A stretch of 64,000 nucleotides of DNA from the NCBI RefSeq assembly GCF_000012365.1, contig NC_007651.1, forward strand, positions 3,100,001-3,164,000. The letters run 5' to 3'. Made by a program: the position numbers and the translations under genes. The notes beneath the pieces are model-generated. The model was given only the letters and a program-made list of their open reading frames with translations, made no database searches and was not told the origin of the DNA. This document shows, one piece after another, positions 25,501 through 34,451 of this stretch. The DNA is from Burkholderia thailandensis E264 (GTDB lineage: Bacteria; Pseudomonadota; Gammaproteobacteria; Burkholderiales; Burkholderiaceae). Each line of letters begins with the position of its first letter. Position 1 is the stretch's first letter.

Positions 25501-28500
25501 GAACCCACCGTCACTGACAAACCACCATTCGTGAGCAGACCCGATTCCTTCTTGTCGAAATAGCTGGACGATTGAGTCGTGTCTTGCGAGGTCGTGATGT
25601 TGACGTTGCGCGTCGCCTGCAACGTCACGTCGTTCGTGCCAACGACGTTGCTACCCGCCACGTTGATGTCGCGGTTGCTGACGATGTTGACGCCGTCGGC
25701 CGACACCGTGCTGCCCTGGCTATAGGTCGCCGTCTGGTCGATGCCGCTTGCAACCTGCACGCCGCTCACGACATTGCTGTGGCTGTGCGTTTCGTGCGAG
25801 TTCAGCACATGCGTTTCGGTTGCCGCGCCGATATTCACATCGCCGCTCGCCATCAGGTTCGCATTGCCTTTATCCAGGCTGACCGTGCTGCCGCTGATCG
25901 TGAGATCCTTGCCAGACGCCAATGTGACGGTATCGCCACCCTTGAACGTCGTGCCTGTGAGCGCCTGATCGGACGTGTGCAGCGTCTCCGCATAGCTGCC
26001 GTGACTGTCGCTGCCCGAACTGTTGCTGTTCACCGTCGATGTCGCGCTCGCCGCGCCGAGCGTCACGTTGCCCTTGGCCGCGATTGTCCCGCCCTGGCCA
26101 AGGTCGATCTGCGCGCCCTTGGCCGTCAGGTCTCCGCCGACGCCGATGCTCGACTGTCCACCGACCGTCACCGAGCTGCCGGTGACCTTGTTGATGTCGG
26201 TATTCGACACGCCGTTCGCCCGCTGCACGATCTTGTGCTCGCCCGTCTGCACCGCGCCGAGATCCCAGTTGCCGCCAACGTTCATGCCGAGATTGCCGCC
26301 GACCGACAGGTTGCCCGCGTTCTGCTGGAAGTTGCCGCCCGTCGTGATCGACGCATCGCCCGCAACGTCAAGTTTGGCGGTCGGCCCGAGCGTGGTCACC
26401 ACGCTCGTCGCGCCGTCGCGGCTCACACGCGTGTTCGTCTTCGTCGCCGTGTCGAGAATCAGATCCTTTCCGGCGTCCAGCTGCAAACTGCCGGCTTTCA
26501 CGTTCGCCGACGTCAGGTCGACGTTGTTCTCGGTCTTCAGCGACATCAGCCCACCGCTTTGCAGCGCGCCGAATGCGTTGTCGATCTGCTTGCCCTGGAT
26601 CGCCAGCGTGTTGTCCGCCTTGATCGTGCCGCTGTTCGTGAACGACTGTGCATTCTGGAAATCGACATTCGTCGCACTGATCAACGGGCCATCGATATTC
26701 TGCTGGCTGGCCTTCGCGAGATATACGACCGGCACGAGCACCGACTGACCGTCGACCACCCGCGTTTCCATCATGACCACGTTGCTGGTCAGCTTCGACA
26801 CCTGATCGGCCGACAGGCTCGCGCCTATCGGCAGATCGAGCGACTTCGACAGATCCGCGCCGGCCGCCATCAGCGACTGATACATCGTCTCCAGGTCGGC
26901 ATACGGCCCGAGTACCGCCTTGCCGGTCAACGACGTGACTTCGTTTCGCACGAGTTGCTGCTCGTAGAAACCGTCACCGAGACGCTTCGGGATGTGCGTG
27001 AAGTCGACGCCGAGCTGACCGAAGAAGTAGTCGCTCGAAATGAAATTCTTCTGGTTCGTGAACGCCGGATTCGTTTCGATCACGTAGCTCGCATTCGGGG
27101 CGGTAGTCGGCCGGTAGAGCCCGCCCTGCGGAATCGTGAGGTTGTTCAGCACGTTCAGCGCCGTCGCACTGGCGATGATCGGATCGACCGGCGCCGACTG
27201 ACCGCCATGCACGGCCGACGCACCCGATTTTGCACCGCTCGCGTTACCGCTCAAGTTGGTGGGGGTGAGACCCGGCACCGACTGACCCGGCAGCAAGCCG
27301 AGCGACGGAATCGATGCGTTGCCCGCCGTGTTGCTGACGCTGACGCCCGTGCCCGAAATCGTACCGTTCGAGCTCATCGTCGAAAAGTAGCCTGGCAACT
27401 TGTAATCCTTGATCGATGCCGGCGCCGCCTGCGTATAGCCGCCCGGGCGGCCGGTCACGAACGGCGCGTTGCCGAACGGCAATTGCCAGTCGTGTTCGGT
27501 GTTGTCGTAGTTGTTGTAGTGATACTGGCCCGAGTAGGAGACTGACACGCCCGGCAGGTTCTGACCGGACGCCGCCCAGCCGTCCGCGTCGTAGCGGGCC
27601 GGCATCTTGATGTCGCCGACCGCCGCGATGTTGCTCCAGTAGTTTTGCAGCGTGCCGACCGACGACGCATCGATCTTGCCGCCCGACACGATCTGGGCAG
27701 CCGGGCTGATGTCCGTTACGGTCGTCGCCGTCGCGCTGTCCGCATAGTAGGTCGTGAACTGATACGTACTGTTCCACTGCCCGCCGTGAGGCGGCTCGGT
27801 GTAGACGCCGCCGATGCTGTCCGGATCCTTCACGCCGACCTGGCCCGTGCGGCCGCTGATCGGAATGCCGAACTGGCCGAGCAGCGACGGATCGATCGCG
27901 CTGGTCGACGTCTTCATCACTCGCCGCGTGCTCGTTATCTTGTCCGCATGCAGTTCCATGTCGCCTTCGGACTGGATCAGGGCAGACACATTGTTGACCA
28001 GCGCGGCGTTCGTGTAGTTGCCGCTCGCGTCCTTGCCGCCGCCCAGCACGACCTTGCCCATGCCGAAGATAGCGGTCGTCGCCATCGAATCTGTCGCAGT
28101 CGTGTCGTCGCGGTTTTCGATGTCGTGCGCGAGGATCTCCAGCGTGCCGTTGCTGTCGGATGCACCGATCAGCGCGGTCGGCCCGAGGTTCGAGATCGTG
28201 TTCGTCGCGTTGAGCGAGGCGCTGGCGCCCACGAGCGCGCCGGTATTGATCAGGTTGGTCGATTGCGTGTGCAGCAAGCCGCCGGCCGTCAAAGCGCCCA
28301 CGTTGACGATGTTGCCGGCGTTGACGCTCAGGTTGTTGACCGATTGCAGGTTCGCGTTGTTCGTGAAGGTGCCGGGCAGCGTGAAGGCAAGATCGTGACC
28401 GACGTTGAACTGCGTATCGGATGCCGCCGTGTAATCGCCCTGCAGGTTCACGTTGGCATCATGCGTCGCGCTGTATGTGCCGCCGCCCTGCAGCGTGGCC

Positions 28501-31500
28501 GCCGCGACCGACAGGTCGTGCGTCGAGCTGATCTGGCCATTTGTATTCGTGATCGCGCCGATCGTCTTGACGTCCACGTCGCCGTTCGAGTTCGTGACGT
28601 TGCCGATCGTGCCGCCGCTGTTGTCCAAGGTGTTGCCCTGAACATGAAGCGATGCACCGCTGAGCTGACCGCTCTGCGTGTTGCTGATTGACGCGGCGCT
28701 GACCGTCACATCGCCGTTGCCGGTAATCGCGCCCATGCCCGCGACGCCGCTGGCGTGGCTGTTGGCGATCTGGCTGCCGCCTTGCACCGTCATCTTGCCC
28801 GCACCGAGGTCGACAATGGCGCCGTCAGCGTTGTCGATCGAGGTCGATTCAATGGCGAGCGTGCTGCTGTCGCCCGCAACCAATTGCCCCGCCTGGATGT
28901 GGCCGCCTCGATTTGACAGAGCGCCGCCGTTCTTCAACGACAGCGACGCGTCCGATCTCAGCAGGCCCTGTGTGTTGTTCACGTCGCCTGTGATGGTCGC
29001 GTTGATGCCTCGCTGCGCGGCGAGAATACCGCTCGCGTTGTTCCAGGCGGCCGCGTTGACGATGGCTTGTCCCTTCGTCACGATGGTGCCCGACGCGTTG
29101 TTCAGCGCGCTGGCTCCATTGCCCGGCGCAATAGTCAGCGTGCCGGTGCCGGCATGCGTAATGGTGCCGCCTGCGTTATTCAGCTCGGCTGGCGCCAGCG
29201 TCAGATCCGCGGCGTTGGTCTGGATCACCCCGGCGGCCGAGTTGTCGAGTGTGCCGCTGACGTTCATCCCCATCGCTGACGATCCATACTGCGTGATCGT
29301 GCCGCCGTGGTTCACGAGGTTCGTTGCCGTCAGCGCAAGCTGATTGGCTTCGAGCTTGCCGCCACTGTTGTCGAGCGTCGAATCGGCGGTAACCGACAGG
29401 TTCGGTGCAACGATCGATCCGCCCTGGTTCGTCATCGAGCCGGTGCGGATCGTCGCGTTCGCGCTGGCGCCGATCTGGCCGCCGTCGTTCGACAGCGTAC
29501 CGCTGGTGACGCTCAGATCCGTGTTCGACAACAGCTTGCCGTTTGCGTTGTTGAGCGTGCCGCCGACGGTTGCCGCCAGTCCGTTCTGCGCGTTGATCGA
29601 GCCCGCCGTGTTGTTCAGCGCTCCGGTTTGTGCGACGACGCGCCCGTTGCTGGCGATCGAACCGCCCACGTTCGACACCGACCCCGTACCTCCGCCGAGC
29701 GTCAGCGTGCCGTTGCCCGCATGCGTGATCGTGCCGCCATCGTTGACGAGCGCGGCAGGCGCGAGTGTCAGATCGGTACTGTTGGTTTGCAGCGTGCCGC
29801 CATTTGAGTTCTCGAGCGTGCCCGACACGTTCACGCTCATCGCGCCGGCACCGGTCTGCGTGATCGTACCGCCGTGGTTCACGAGGTCGGTCGCGTTCAA
29901 CGACACCTGATCGGCCTGCACAACGCCTGCGCTATTGTCGAGGGTCGTGCCCGTCAGCGCGGCCGTCTGACCGACGATCGAGCCGCCGTTGTTGATCAAG
30001 CGCGCGCCCGCATCGACAGCCACCTTTTGCGCAGCCTGCAGCGTGCCGCTGCCGTTGTCGACCGACTGGCCCGATACCCGCAGATTCGTGTTGGATGTGA
30101 TCGCGCCGCGATTGACAACGTTTGCGCCTTGGACCGACACATCGCCATTGCCGCCGATCACACCGCCTTGCGCGCCGTTCGCGGTCGTCCCTGCGACGTT
30201 GGTCAACTGGCCACTCGTCGTCACCGACAGGCCATCGCCGTTGAGCGACGTAATTCGGCCCGCCGTGTTGTCCAGCGACGCACCGGCCACCGTCATGCCG
30301 GCCGCGCTTTGAAGGGTGCCCTGGTTGTTCGCGATGGCGCCGCCATGCACGTCCGCCGTGCTCTCGGATACCAGTTCGCCGGACTGGTTGGCGATCTGGC
30401 CGGCGACGTTGACCGACAACGGCCCCTGCGATGACACCTTGCCACTCTGGTTCGACAGACTGCCACCGGTCAGTGTCGTACTGCCTCCGCTCGACAGGCT
30501 GCCGTGATCGTTGATCACGGTGCTCGCTGCCTTCGCCTGAATGGCGCCTTGCGCGCTCGTCATCGCGTTCGAGAGGTTCACGTCGCCGGCTGTCGCGTTC
30601 AGCGACAGATTGCCATTCGCTGCCGTCTGGCTGCCGGCGAGATTCACGCTGCCGCCCGTCAGCGATGCGTTGCCGCCCGCGACATTCTGGCCGGTGGCGG
30701 TCAGTTGGCCCGACGCCGTCAGGTTCAGGTCGCCGCTGTGCGTTACGGTACCGTCGTTGTTCACGCCGGCGCCGAGCGTGCCGGTCGAGTTGACGCTGCC
30801 CGCGTTGACCGCTGTATTCTGCTGCGCCGCGAGCGTGCCGCTGTTCGTGAGATCGGCACTTGTGCTGGCCGACAACGACTGCTGCGCATACGTGGTGCCG
30901 CTGTTCTGGATACCACCCGCGGCCGACAGCGCCATATTGCCGCTCGCCGTGGTCTTACCCGTCAGGACGAGCCGGCCGTTCGACTGCAGCGTCAGGTCGC
31001 CTGCCTGCGCCGCGATCGTCCCGGCGTTCGCGACACCCACGCCTGCGGAGTTGCCAACCAAAAACACCCTATTGGCATACATGCCACCTAACTGAGCTAC
31101 GTCAATCGCGACAGCCGGCGCAGGACCGTCACCGGCGATCTGCGTCACAGCAAGCGTGTCGTGATTAACCTGGTTCGTACCGCCAATTACATTGAGATTC
31201 TTCGCATAGATCGCGGCATTGGCATGTACAGCGCGGGCAATGATGTCAGTCTGATCAACATTCGAGGTATCGAGGCCCGCACCTTGCACTGTCACGAGAC
31301 CACGATTGACGTTGAAGCCCGTCAACGATCCGTCCGCGCCAAACTGCGGCACGCCAGTTGTCAGGACTGCGCGAGAGGTATTGATGAACCCGCCACCGTC
31401 CACGACGATACCGGCAGGGTTGGCCAGCACAATCTCCGCACGGCTTCCCGCTATCTCGACGTACCCTTTAATCTGGCTGGCCGCCGTGCTGTTGACCTGG

Positions 31501-31958
31501 TTGACGATGATGCGCGCCGCCTGCCCCGCACTCAGGTTCGGGTTGCCGTTGATATAGCCCGCTTGTTGCGTGTTGACGATCGTCGGCGAGTTGTTCAGGA
31601 TGGCGCCGGCATGCGACACGTCAAACTGGTTGTAGGTGTTCAGCGAAACGCCGGCGCCACCCGGCTTGTTGATATTCACTTGCGGCAGGCCGTTGGGCGT
31701 CTGGATTACCGATGGTGCATTCGGCCCCGCTCCGACGATTTGTGCGTGCACCCACATCGGCATCGCGCCCGCGGCAATCAGCGCAGCAAATGCCGCAAAA
31801 CGTAACGCAAACCGCGTCACTACATGCACACCGCTGCGATCGAGGGTACGCCGCGTTTCACCTGCGCTTGCTTTCCCCGCTGAGCTGGCCGTTTCTTCCA
31901 CTGCGACCAACATTCCGTGCACGCGGCTGAACACCAGCCGATAATGGTTTTTATTCAT
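22515..31958 (-). CDS. bcpA: BcpA/CdiA contact-dependent growth inhibition exoprotein
   Basis: This giant exoprotein has 3147 residues. It begins with an extended signal peptide (MNKNHYRLVFSRVHGMLVAV) with cleavage likely after residue 72. A two-partner secretion domain follows (about 73-330, with NPAGIVVDGGGFINTSR), then filamentous haemagglutinin repeats to about residue 2600. The Burkholderia junction motif NNELYN is at 2772-2777, where E. coli has VENN. The remaining 376 residues form the translocation and toxin part. The end contains FDGVYVKGNTVYVNEVKPL, with an Asp and a Glu-x-Lys, as in PD-(D/E)XK-fold nucleases, so the toxin is probably a DNase or tRNase. Immunity is by the overlapping bcpI. 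DNA for the last 150 residues is lower in GC than the rest. Confidence 0.94.
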   Translation of the reverse strand: MNKNHYRLVFSRVHGMLVAVEETASSAGKASAGETRRTLDRSGVHVVTRFALRFAAFAALIAAGAMPMWVHAQIVGAGPNAPSVIQTPNGLPQVNINKPGGAGVSLNTYNQFDVSHAGAILNNSPTIVNTQQAGYINGNPNLSAGQAARIIVNQVNSTAASQIKGYVEIAGSRAEIVLANPAGIVVDGGGFINTSRAVLTTGVPQFGADGSLTGFNVNRGLVTVQGAGLDTSNVDQTDIIARAVHANAAIYAKNLNVIGGTNQVNHDTLAVTQIAGDGPAPAVAIDVAQLGGMYANRVFLVGNSAGVGVANAGTIAAQAGDLTLQSNGRLVLTGKTTASGNMALSAAGGIQNSGTTYAQQSLSASTSADLTNSGTLAAQQNTAVNAGSVNSTGTLGAGVNNDGTVTHSGDLNLTASGQLTATGQNVAGGNASLTGGSVNLAGSQTAANGNLSLNATAGDVNLSNAMTSAQGAIQAKAASTVINDHGSLSSGGSTTLTGGSLSNQSGKVSSQGPLSVNVAGQIANQSGELVSESTADVHGGAIANNQGTLQSAAGMTVAGASLDNTAGRITSLNGDGLSVTTSGQLTNVAGTTANGAQGGVIGGNGDVSVQGANVVNRGAITSNTNLRVSGQSVDNGSGTLQAAQKVAVDAGARLINNGGSIVGQTAALTGTTLDNSAGVVQADQVSLNATDLVNHGGTITQTGAGAMSVNVSGTLENSNGGTLQTNSTDLTLAPAALVNDGGTITHAGNGTLTLGGGTGSVSNVGGSIASNGRVVAQTGALNNTAGSINAQNGLAATVGGTLNNANGKLLSNTDLSVTSGTLSNDGGQIGASANATIRTGSMTNQGGSIVAPNLSVTADSTLDNSGGKLEANQLALTATNLVNHGGTITQYGSSAMGMNVSGTLDNSAAGVIQTNAADLTLAPAELNNAGGTITHAGTGTLTIAPGNGASALNNASGTIVTKGQAIVNAAAWNNASGILAAQRGINATITGDVNNTQGLLRSDASLSLKNGGALSNRGGHIQAGQLVAGDSSTLAIESTSIDNADGAIVDLGAGKMTVQGGSQIANSHASGVAGMGAITGNGDVTVSAASISNTQSGQLSGASLHVQGNTLDNSGGTIGNVTNSNGDVDVKTIGAITNTNGQISSTHDLSVAAATLQGGGTYSATHDANVNLQGDYTAASDTQFNVGHDLAFTLPGTFTNNANLQSVNNLSVNAGNIVNVGALTAGGLLHTQSTNLINTGALVGASASLNATNTISNLGPTALIGASDSNGTLEILAHDIENRDDTTATDSMATTAIFGMGKVVLGGGKDASGNYTNAALVNNVSALIQSEGDMELHADKITSTRRVMKTSTSAIDPSLLGQFGIPISGRTGQVGVKDPDSIGGVYTEPPHGGQWNSTYQFTTYYADSATATTVTDISPAAQIVSGGKIDASSVGTLQNYWSNIAAVGDIKMPARYDADGWAASGQNLPGVSVSYSGQYHYNNYDNTEHDWQLPFGNAPFVTGRPGGYTQAAPASIKDYKLPGYFSTMSSNGTISGTGVSVSNTAGNASIPSLGLLPGQSVPGLTPTNLSGNASGAKSGASAVHGGQSAPVDPIIASATALNVLNNLTIPQGGLYRPTTAPNASYVIETNPAFTNQKNFISSDYFFGQLGVDFTHIPKRLGDGFYEQQLVRNEVTSLTGKAVLGPYADLETMYQSLMAAGADLSKSLDLPIGASLSADQVSKLTSNVVMMETRVVDGQSVLVPVVYLAKASQQNIDGPLISATNVDFQNAQSFTNSGTIKADNTLAIQGKQIDNAFGALQSGGLMSLKTENNVDLTSANVKAGSLQLDAGKDLILDTATKTNTRVSRDGATSVVTTLGPTAKLDVAGDASITTGGNFQQNAGNLSVGGNLGMNVGGNWDLGAVQTGEHKIVQRANGVSNTDINKVTGSSVTVGGQSSIGVGGDLTAKGAQIDLGQGGTIAAKGNVTLGAASATSTVNSNSSGSDSHGSYAETLHTSDQALTGTTFKGGDTVTLASGKDLTISGSTVSLDKGNANLMASGDVNIGAATETHVLNSHETHSHSNVVSGVQVASGIDQTATYSQGSTVSADGVNIVSNRDINVAGSNVVGTNDVTLQATRNVNITTSQDTTQSSSYFDKKESGLLTNGGLSVTVGSRSAAQQDQSSSVTNKGSVIGSSQGNVTIQAGKDATITGSTIVAGQDVGIAAQNVTVNAAYDTYKDAQSQQFSQSGLSVGLGGGLVGLGQSMAGAVRQGQQSGDSRLAAVQAVAAAEQAYQNRGGIKDAANALSNGNVSEAAKGVQVQFSIGSSHSSSNATTSISSAKGSSIIGNGNVSITATGTPDANGNAQAGTGNIAMTGASVLGKNVALDANNAITLQSAQSTEQSTSSNSSTGWNAGVAIGVGKNTGISVFANGSNSHGQGNGDSVTQTNTTVAAGNTLTMKSGGDTTLSGAKVSGDKVKVDVGGDLTMTSLQDTSNYSSNQHNTGVSGSFTFGYGGGVDASIGHTSIDANYASVNQQTGIVAGKEGFDVNVAGHTQLNGAQIASAAPADSNTLTTGSLGFTDIQNKMSYSGSSEGFSTSGGPSFAQTGDSASGVTRAAVSPAKIVVKSDEQNGTDSTAGLSRDTANANQTVENTFNLQKVQNNMAFAQAFGKVATFAVAEAATQLENSSPQMKALFGEGGAGRDALHAAVAAIGAALSGGNIGGAVAGSLAGDVLQSLAQPIIDQTVSQLPLSAQAAARNALNEIVATAGGAAAGAVAGGGSSGALAGAGSAVNNELYNRQLHVEEVKVVEQLAKEKAQAVCRGDSSCVAKATTYWTDMLERAAKGMVDDTANKENMAYLQTLIQTANNPTSEGAMGGLSSYLTNLQTAQDMLSQYMGKPILVRGSPIISDGSAQTYFSATPEQRSNQSLNAILGSLPGSIVPGASQRDQSRVDSFATQNGSVKPDYTIEETVIGGILTNKIASTAARVGESIDVWLAGPVNPTGKGFISTGKVTMESMPVKLNTAEQGVLSQLDQLPSKDLQGQAREYVANNYFVRNGFTPLDGKCGANCFDGVYVKGNTVYVNEVKPLNESGSISLNPPNSATGLPGQQTDNWVAYSVQRLKDTGDPQLIKTAEVVEQAFRNGNLVKTVSGVNSNGMVVVKVPRNTP
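29134..29325 (-). repeat. Internal repeat in bcpA, copy B
   Basis: This segment encodes a haemagglutinin-type unit (NLVNHGGTITQ ... DLTLAPAELNN ... GGTITHAGTGTLT). It is closely similar without visible gaps to 29701-29892, offset by exactly 567 bp (189 codons). Such repeats are normal in FHA-like filaments and can shorten or lengthen the fibre by recombination. Confidence 0.65.
29701..29892 (-). repeat. Internal repeat in bcpA, copy A
   Basis: This is the partner of 29134-29325, encoding DLVNHGGTITQ ... DLTLAPAALVN ... GGTITHAGNGTLT. The two copies keep the same reading frame. Confidence 0.65.
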
Positions 31959-32372
31959 AACCTTGGTCTACTCGCGATTTTCGTTCGATCCGCCCTCACG
32001 GCCTCGAACATCGCATGGAATCTAATTGAAACCGTGGAAAGGCAGCGTCAAAGAGTGTCAATCGTTGCCGAGATGCGACGGACGAAACAACTCCATTGCT
32101 CGATTACTGCCACACCAGTCCGACTATCTCGATATTTTGGATAACGACATACTCTATCGACCGCAAATATCGAAGGTATTTTTAATCGCAATCCGCGCGA
32201 ATCTTACCTCACGCATCATCTCAAAAACATCCCTGACAGAATTGCGAGGTCGAATCGGCACTCGACGAGGAATTTACTTTCTTTCAACCACATATCACCT
32301 TCCTGAGTACAGCCAGCTACGGCCGCTCCGTCGATGCATTTCCGCATCGGCGCACTTCGCTCAGGAGTTTCC
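31959..32372. promoter_or_regulatory. Divergent intergenic region upstream of bcpA
   Basis: About 410 bp separate bcpA from the oppositely directed gene at 32373. It is A+T-richer than the coding DNA on both sides and must hold the promoter for the bcpAIOB operon. I could not fix -35/-10 boxes with confidence. An AGGAG site at 32363-32367 serves the gene on the plus strand. Confidence 0.45.
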
Positions 32373-33113
32373 GTGATCTCTGATCCCCCTACCTTTGTGC
32401 TGATCGGGCTGGGCCTCGCTCTCGTCGCCATGTTCGCGGTGGGTTTCTATTGGCTCGCTACCAAGGACCGGCCGGCACGCCGACACGCAGCTGTTGCGCC
32501 CCCGCCGACTCGCAACGCTGCCGACCCGCGTTCCGTCGACGTCGATGAATTCGACGAATGGGAGGCGTTCGCGCCGTATCCCGACCGCGCACTTCACGCC
32601 GCGCATGAAGCCAACGCCGAATCGGTCAATGGCTATCCGCCGTTCGGTCGGCGTGAAGAGCCCGCCCATGCGCCCCAAGCGACCGACGCACGCCACGATC
32701 TGCACGACGTGATCGAATCGTTGATGGGTGAACCGGACAAGCCGGCGCCGCCCAAGCCTGCCACTGCGTCGTCATCCGGGCCGACGATTCGCTGTCCGCG
32801 TTGCCTGTCATCGCGCATCGACACACGCAATCGCGCCCGCAAGGCTGGCAGCACGATCGGCAGCGTTGCAGGGGCGACGGGTGGCATGGCCGCCGCGCTC
32901 GCGGGCGCTGAGACAGGCGCCGTCGTGGGCTCGATCGCCGGACCACTTGGTACGGTCTTCGGCGGACTCGCGGGCGCTGTGATCGCAGGACTCGTCGGCA
33001 GCGCTGCGGGCTGCGCAGCCGGGTCCGCTGTCGGCGCGGCAATCGATGACAACGTTTTGGACAATCACCACTGCCTCGCGTGCGGTCACGCATTCAGTGC
33101 CGCGCAGAGCTGA
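32373..33113 (+). CDS. Membrane protein with zinc ribbon and glycine-zipper segment
   Basis: The 246-residue protein has an N-terminal transmembrane helix (TFVLIGLGLALVAMFAVGFY), an acidic, proline-rich linker, a CPRC motif in TIRCPRCLSSRID, a long glycine/alanine-rich zipper (about residues 160-225) that could insert in a membrane, and a closing CLACGH. The two cysteine pairs can form one zinc ribbon with the zipper looped out between them, an unusual layout. The GTG at 32373 was chosen over an upstream ATG because AGGAG lies five bases before it and the helix follows at once. Homologues are typical passengers of Burkholderia islands; the function is unknown. Confidence 0.65.
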   Translation: MISDPPTFVLIGLGLALVAMFAVGFYWLATKDRPARRHAAVAPPPTRNAADPRSVDVDEFDEWEAFAPYPDRALHAAHEANAESVNGYPPFGRREEPAHAPQATDARHDLHDVIESLMGEPDKPAPPKPATASSSGPTIRCPRCLSSRIDTRNRARKAGSTIGSVAGATGGMAAALAGAETGAVVGSIAGPLGTVFGGLAGAVIAGLVGSAAGCAAGSAVGAAIDDNVLDNHHCLACGHAFSAAQS

Positions 33114-33216
33114 ACGGCTCGCCTCCCCCTCCCTCCTTTCTTTCCACTATCCCCATTTTTCGTCCGGCTTCAGCTGGGCTTTATGCACTGTGATTTTTGA
33201 ATAGGAGAGTTTCCTC

Positions 33217-34185
33217 ATGCATCTCGTTCAATCTATGGCGTTTACTGGTGCCGAGCCCTGGCACGGCCTCGGCAACAAGCTCGCTCCGAAACAACCGCTC
33301 GAAGTCTGGAAACGTGCCGCCGGCATGGACTGGCGAATCGAAGAAGCCGAAGTGCGCTTCGTCGCCACTGGCAATCGCAGCCTCGGCTCGATTCACGCGT
33401 TTCCCGAACAGAAGGTCTTGTACCGGTCGGACACCAAAGCACCGTTGTCCGTCGTTTCGGCTCGCTATCAGGTCGTGCAGCCCGAAGAGATTTTGGAGTT
33501 TTATCGAGACCTGACGGAGATCGGTGGTTTCCAGCTCGAGACCGCGGGTGTGCTCAAGGAGGGCCGCAAGCTCTGGGCGCTCGCCCGCACCGGTCAGTCC
33601 GGCATGCTTAAAGGCAAAGACGAGGTAAATGGCTACCTGCTGCTCGCCACGGCATGCGACGGCACGCTCGCGACGACGGCGCAGCTCACGTCGATCCGAG
33701 TAGTCTGCAACAACACGCTGCAAATCGCCTTGGGAAACAACGCCGGCGCGATCAAAGTCTCGCATCGATCGCAGTTTGATGCAGCCGTCGTGAAGCGCCA
33801 GCTCGGCATCGCCGTTTCCACATGGGACGCCTTTGTGGCCCGCACCAAAGCGTTGTCCGAACGCAAGGTGACGGACTCGGCGGCCGAAGCGTTCCTGCGC
33901 CGCGTGCTGACCTACTCGACAGCCAATCTCCCGGATCGCGAAACGGTCGCCGTCAACGAACGCGCGATCAGGGCGGTGGGCCAGCTCTACGCCGGTCGCG
34001 GCAAGGGTGCGGATCTTGCATCCGCGTCGGGTACCGCATGGGGATTGCTGAATTCGGTGACGGAATACGTCGATCACCACCGGCGTGCACGCACCGACGA
34101 TCACCGCCTCGACGCAGCATGGTTCGGCGCCGGAGCAACGCTCAAGCAACGCGCCTGGGACGAGGCGATGAAACTTGTCGCATGA
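33217..34185 (+). CDS. DUF932 / phage-plasmid-like protein (TIGR03299)
   Basis: The 322-residue protein begins MHLVQSMAFTGAEPWHGLGN, the standard start of the DUF932 family found on plasmids, phages and integrative elements. Further family features are YQVVQPEEILEFYRDL and TSIRVVCNNTLQIAL. Its biochemical role is not established; the family travels with recombination genes. An AGGAGAG ribosome site precedes the ATG. It starts a plus-strand run of mobile-element genes to 40531, and its stop overlaps the next gene (ATGA). Confidence 0.88.
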   Translation: MHLVQSMAFTGAEPWHGLGNKLAPKQPLEVWKRAAGMDWRIEEAEVRFVATGNRSLGSIHAFPEQKVLYRSDTKAPLSVVSARYQVVQPEEILEFYRDLTEIGGFQLETAGVLKEGRKLWALARTGQSGMLKGKDEVNGYLLLATACDGTLATTAQLTSIRVVCNNTLQIALGNNAGAIKVSHRSQFDAAVVKRQLGIAVSTWDAFVARTKALSERKVTDSAAEAFLRRVLTYSTANLPDRETVAVNERAIRAVGQLYAGRGKGADLASASGTAWGLLNSVTEYVDHHRRARTDDHRLDAAWFGAGATLKQRAWDEAMKLVA

Positions 34186-34382
34186 CCAAGGCCATGCCGC
34201 CTCTGGCCGTCGACATGCGAATTCAGATCCCGCGTGGAGCGGGGTTACGGTTCGGCGGCCGTTACGCCACGATCCTGCAAATCAAACCTCAGGGTACGAC
34301 TGTCCACCTCGGAAACGGCAAGCTCGTGACATTCGCGCACGACGCATTGCAGGACGCCCTTCGCCGTATCGGTTCCGAATAG
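34182..34382 (+). CDS. Small hypothetical protein of the mobile-element core, 66 residues
   Basis: The product starts MTKAMPPLAVDMRIQIPRGA and contains two beta-rich halves (RYATILQIKPQGTTVHLGNG). Its ATG overlaps the DUF932 stop by ATGA, which supports both the start and co-translation. No known domain is evident. A terminator-like hairpin follows at 34404. Confidence 0.65.
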   Translation: MTKAMPPLAVDMRIQIPRGAGLRFGGRYATILQIKPQGTTVHLGNGKLVTFAHDALQDALRRIGSE

Positions 34383-34403
34383 CCTGCGTATCCCCTCACC
34401 TCC

Positions 34404-34435
34404 GCCCGGCCAGATTCGCTCTGCCGGGCTTTTTT
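34404..34435 (+). terminator. Rho-independent terminator
   Basis: GCCCGGC (34404-34410) and GCCGGGC (34423-34429) form a 7-bp stem with a 12-base loop, followed by six T residues. It would separate the DUF932 pair from the YqaJ gene. Confidence 0.75.
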
Positions 34436-34451
34436 GTTTTCGGAGCAAACC

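Noticed and set aside
25572..27545. A 657-codon open frame on the plus strand inside bcpA
   Set aside because: It is antisense to a clearly real FHA-type gene, is rich in Arg, His and Asp with no domain, and arises from the codon bias of the opposite strand. Other long plus-strand frames between 22941 and 31805 are rejected for the same reason.
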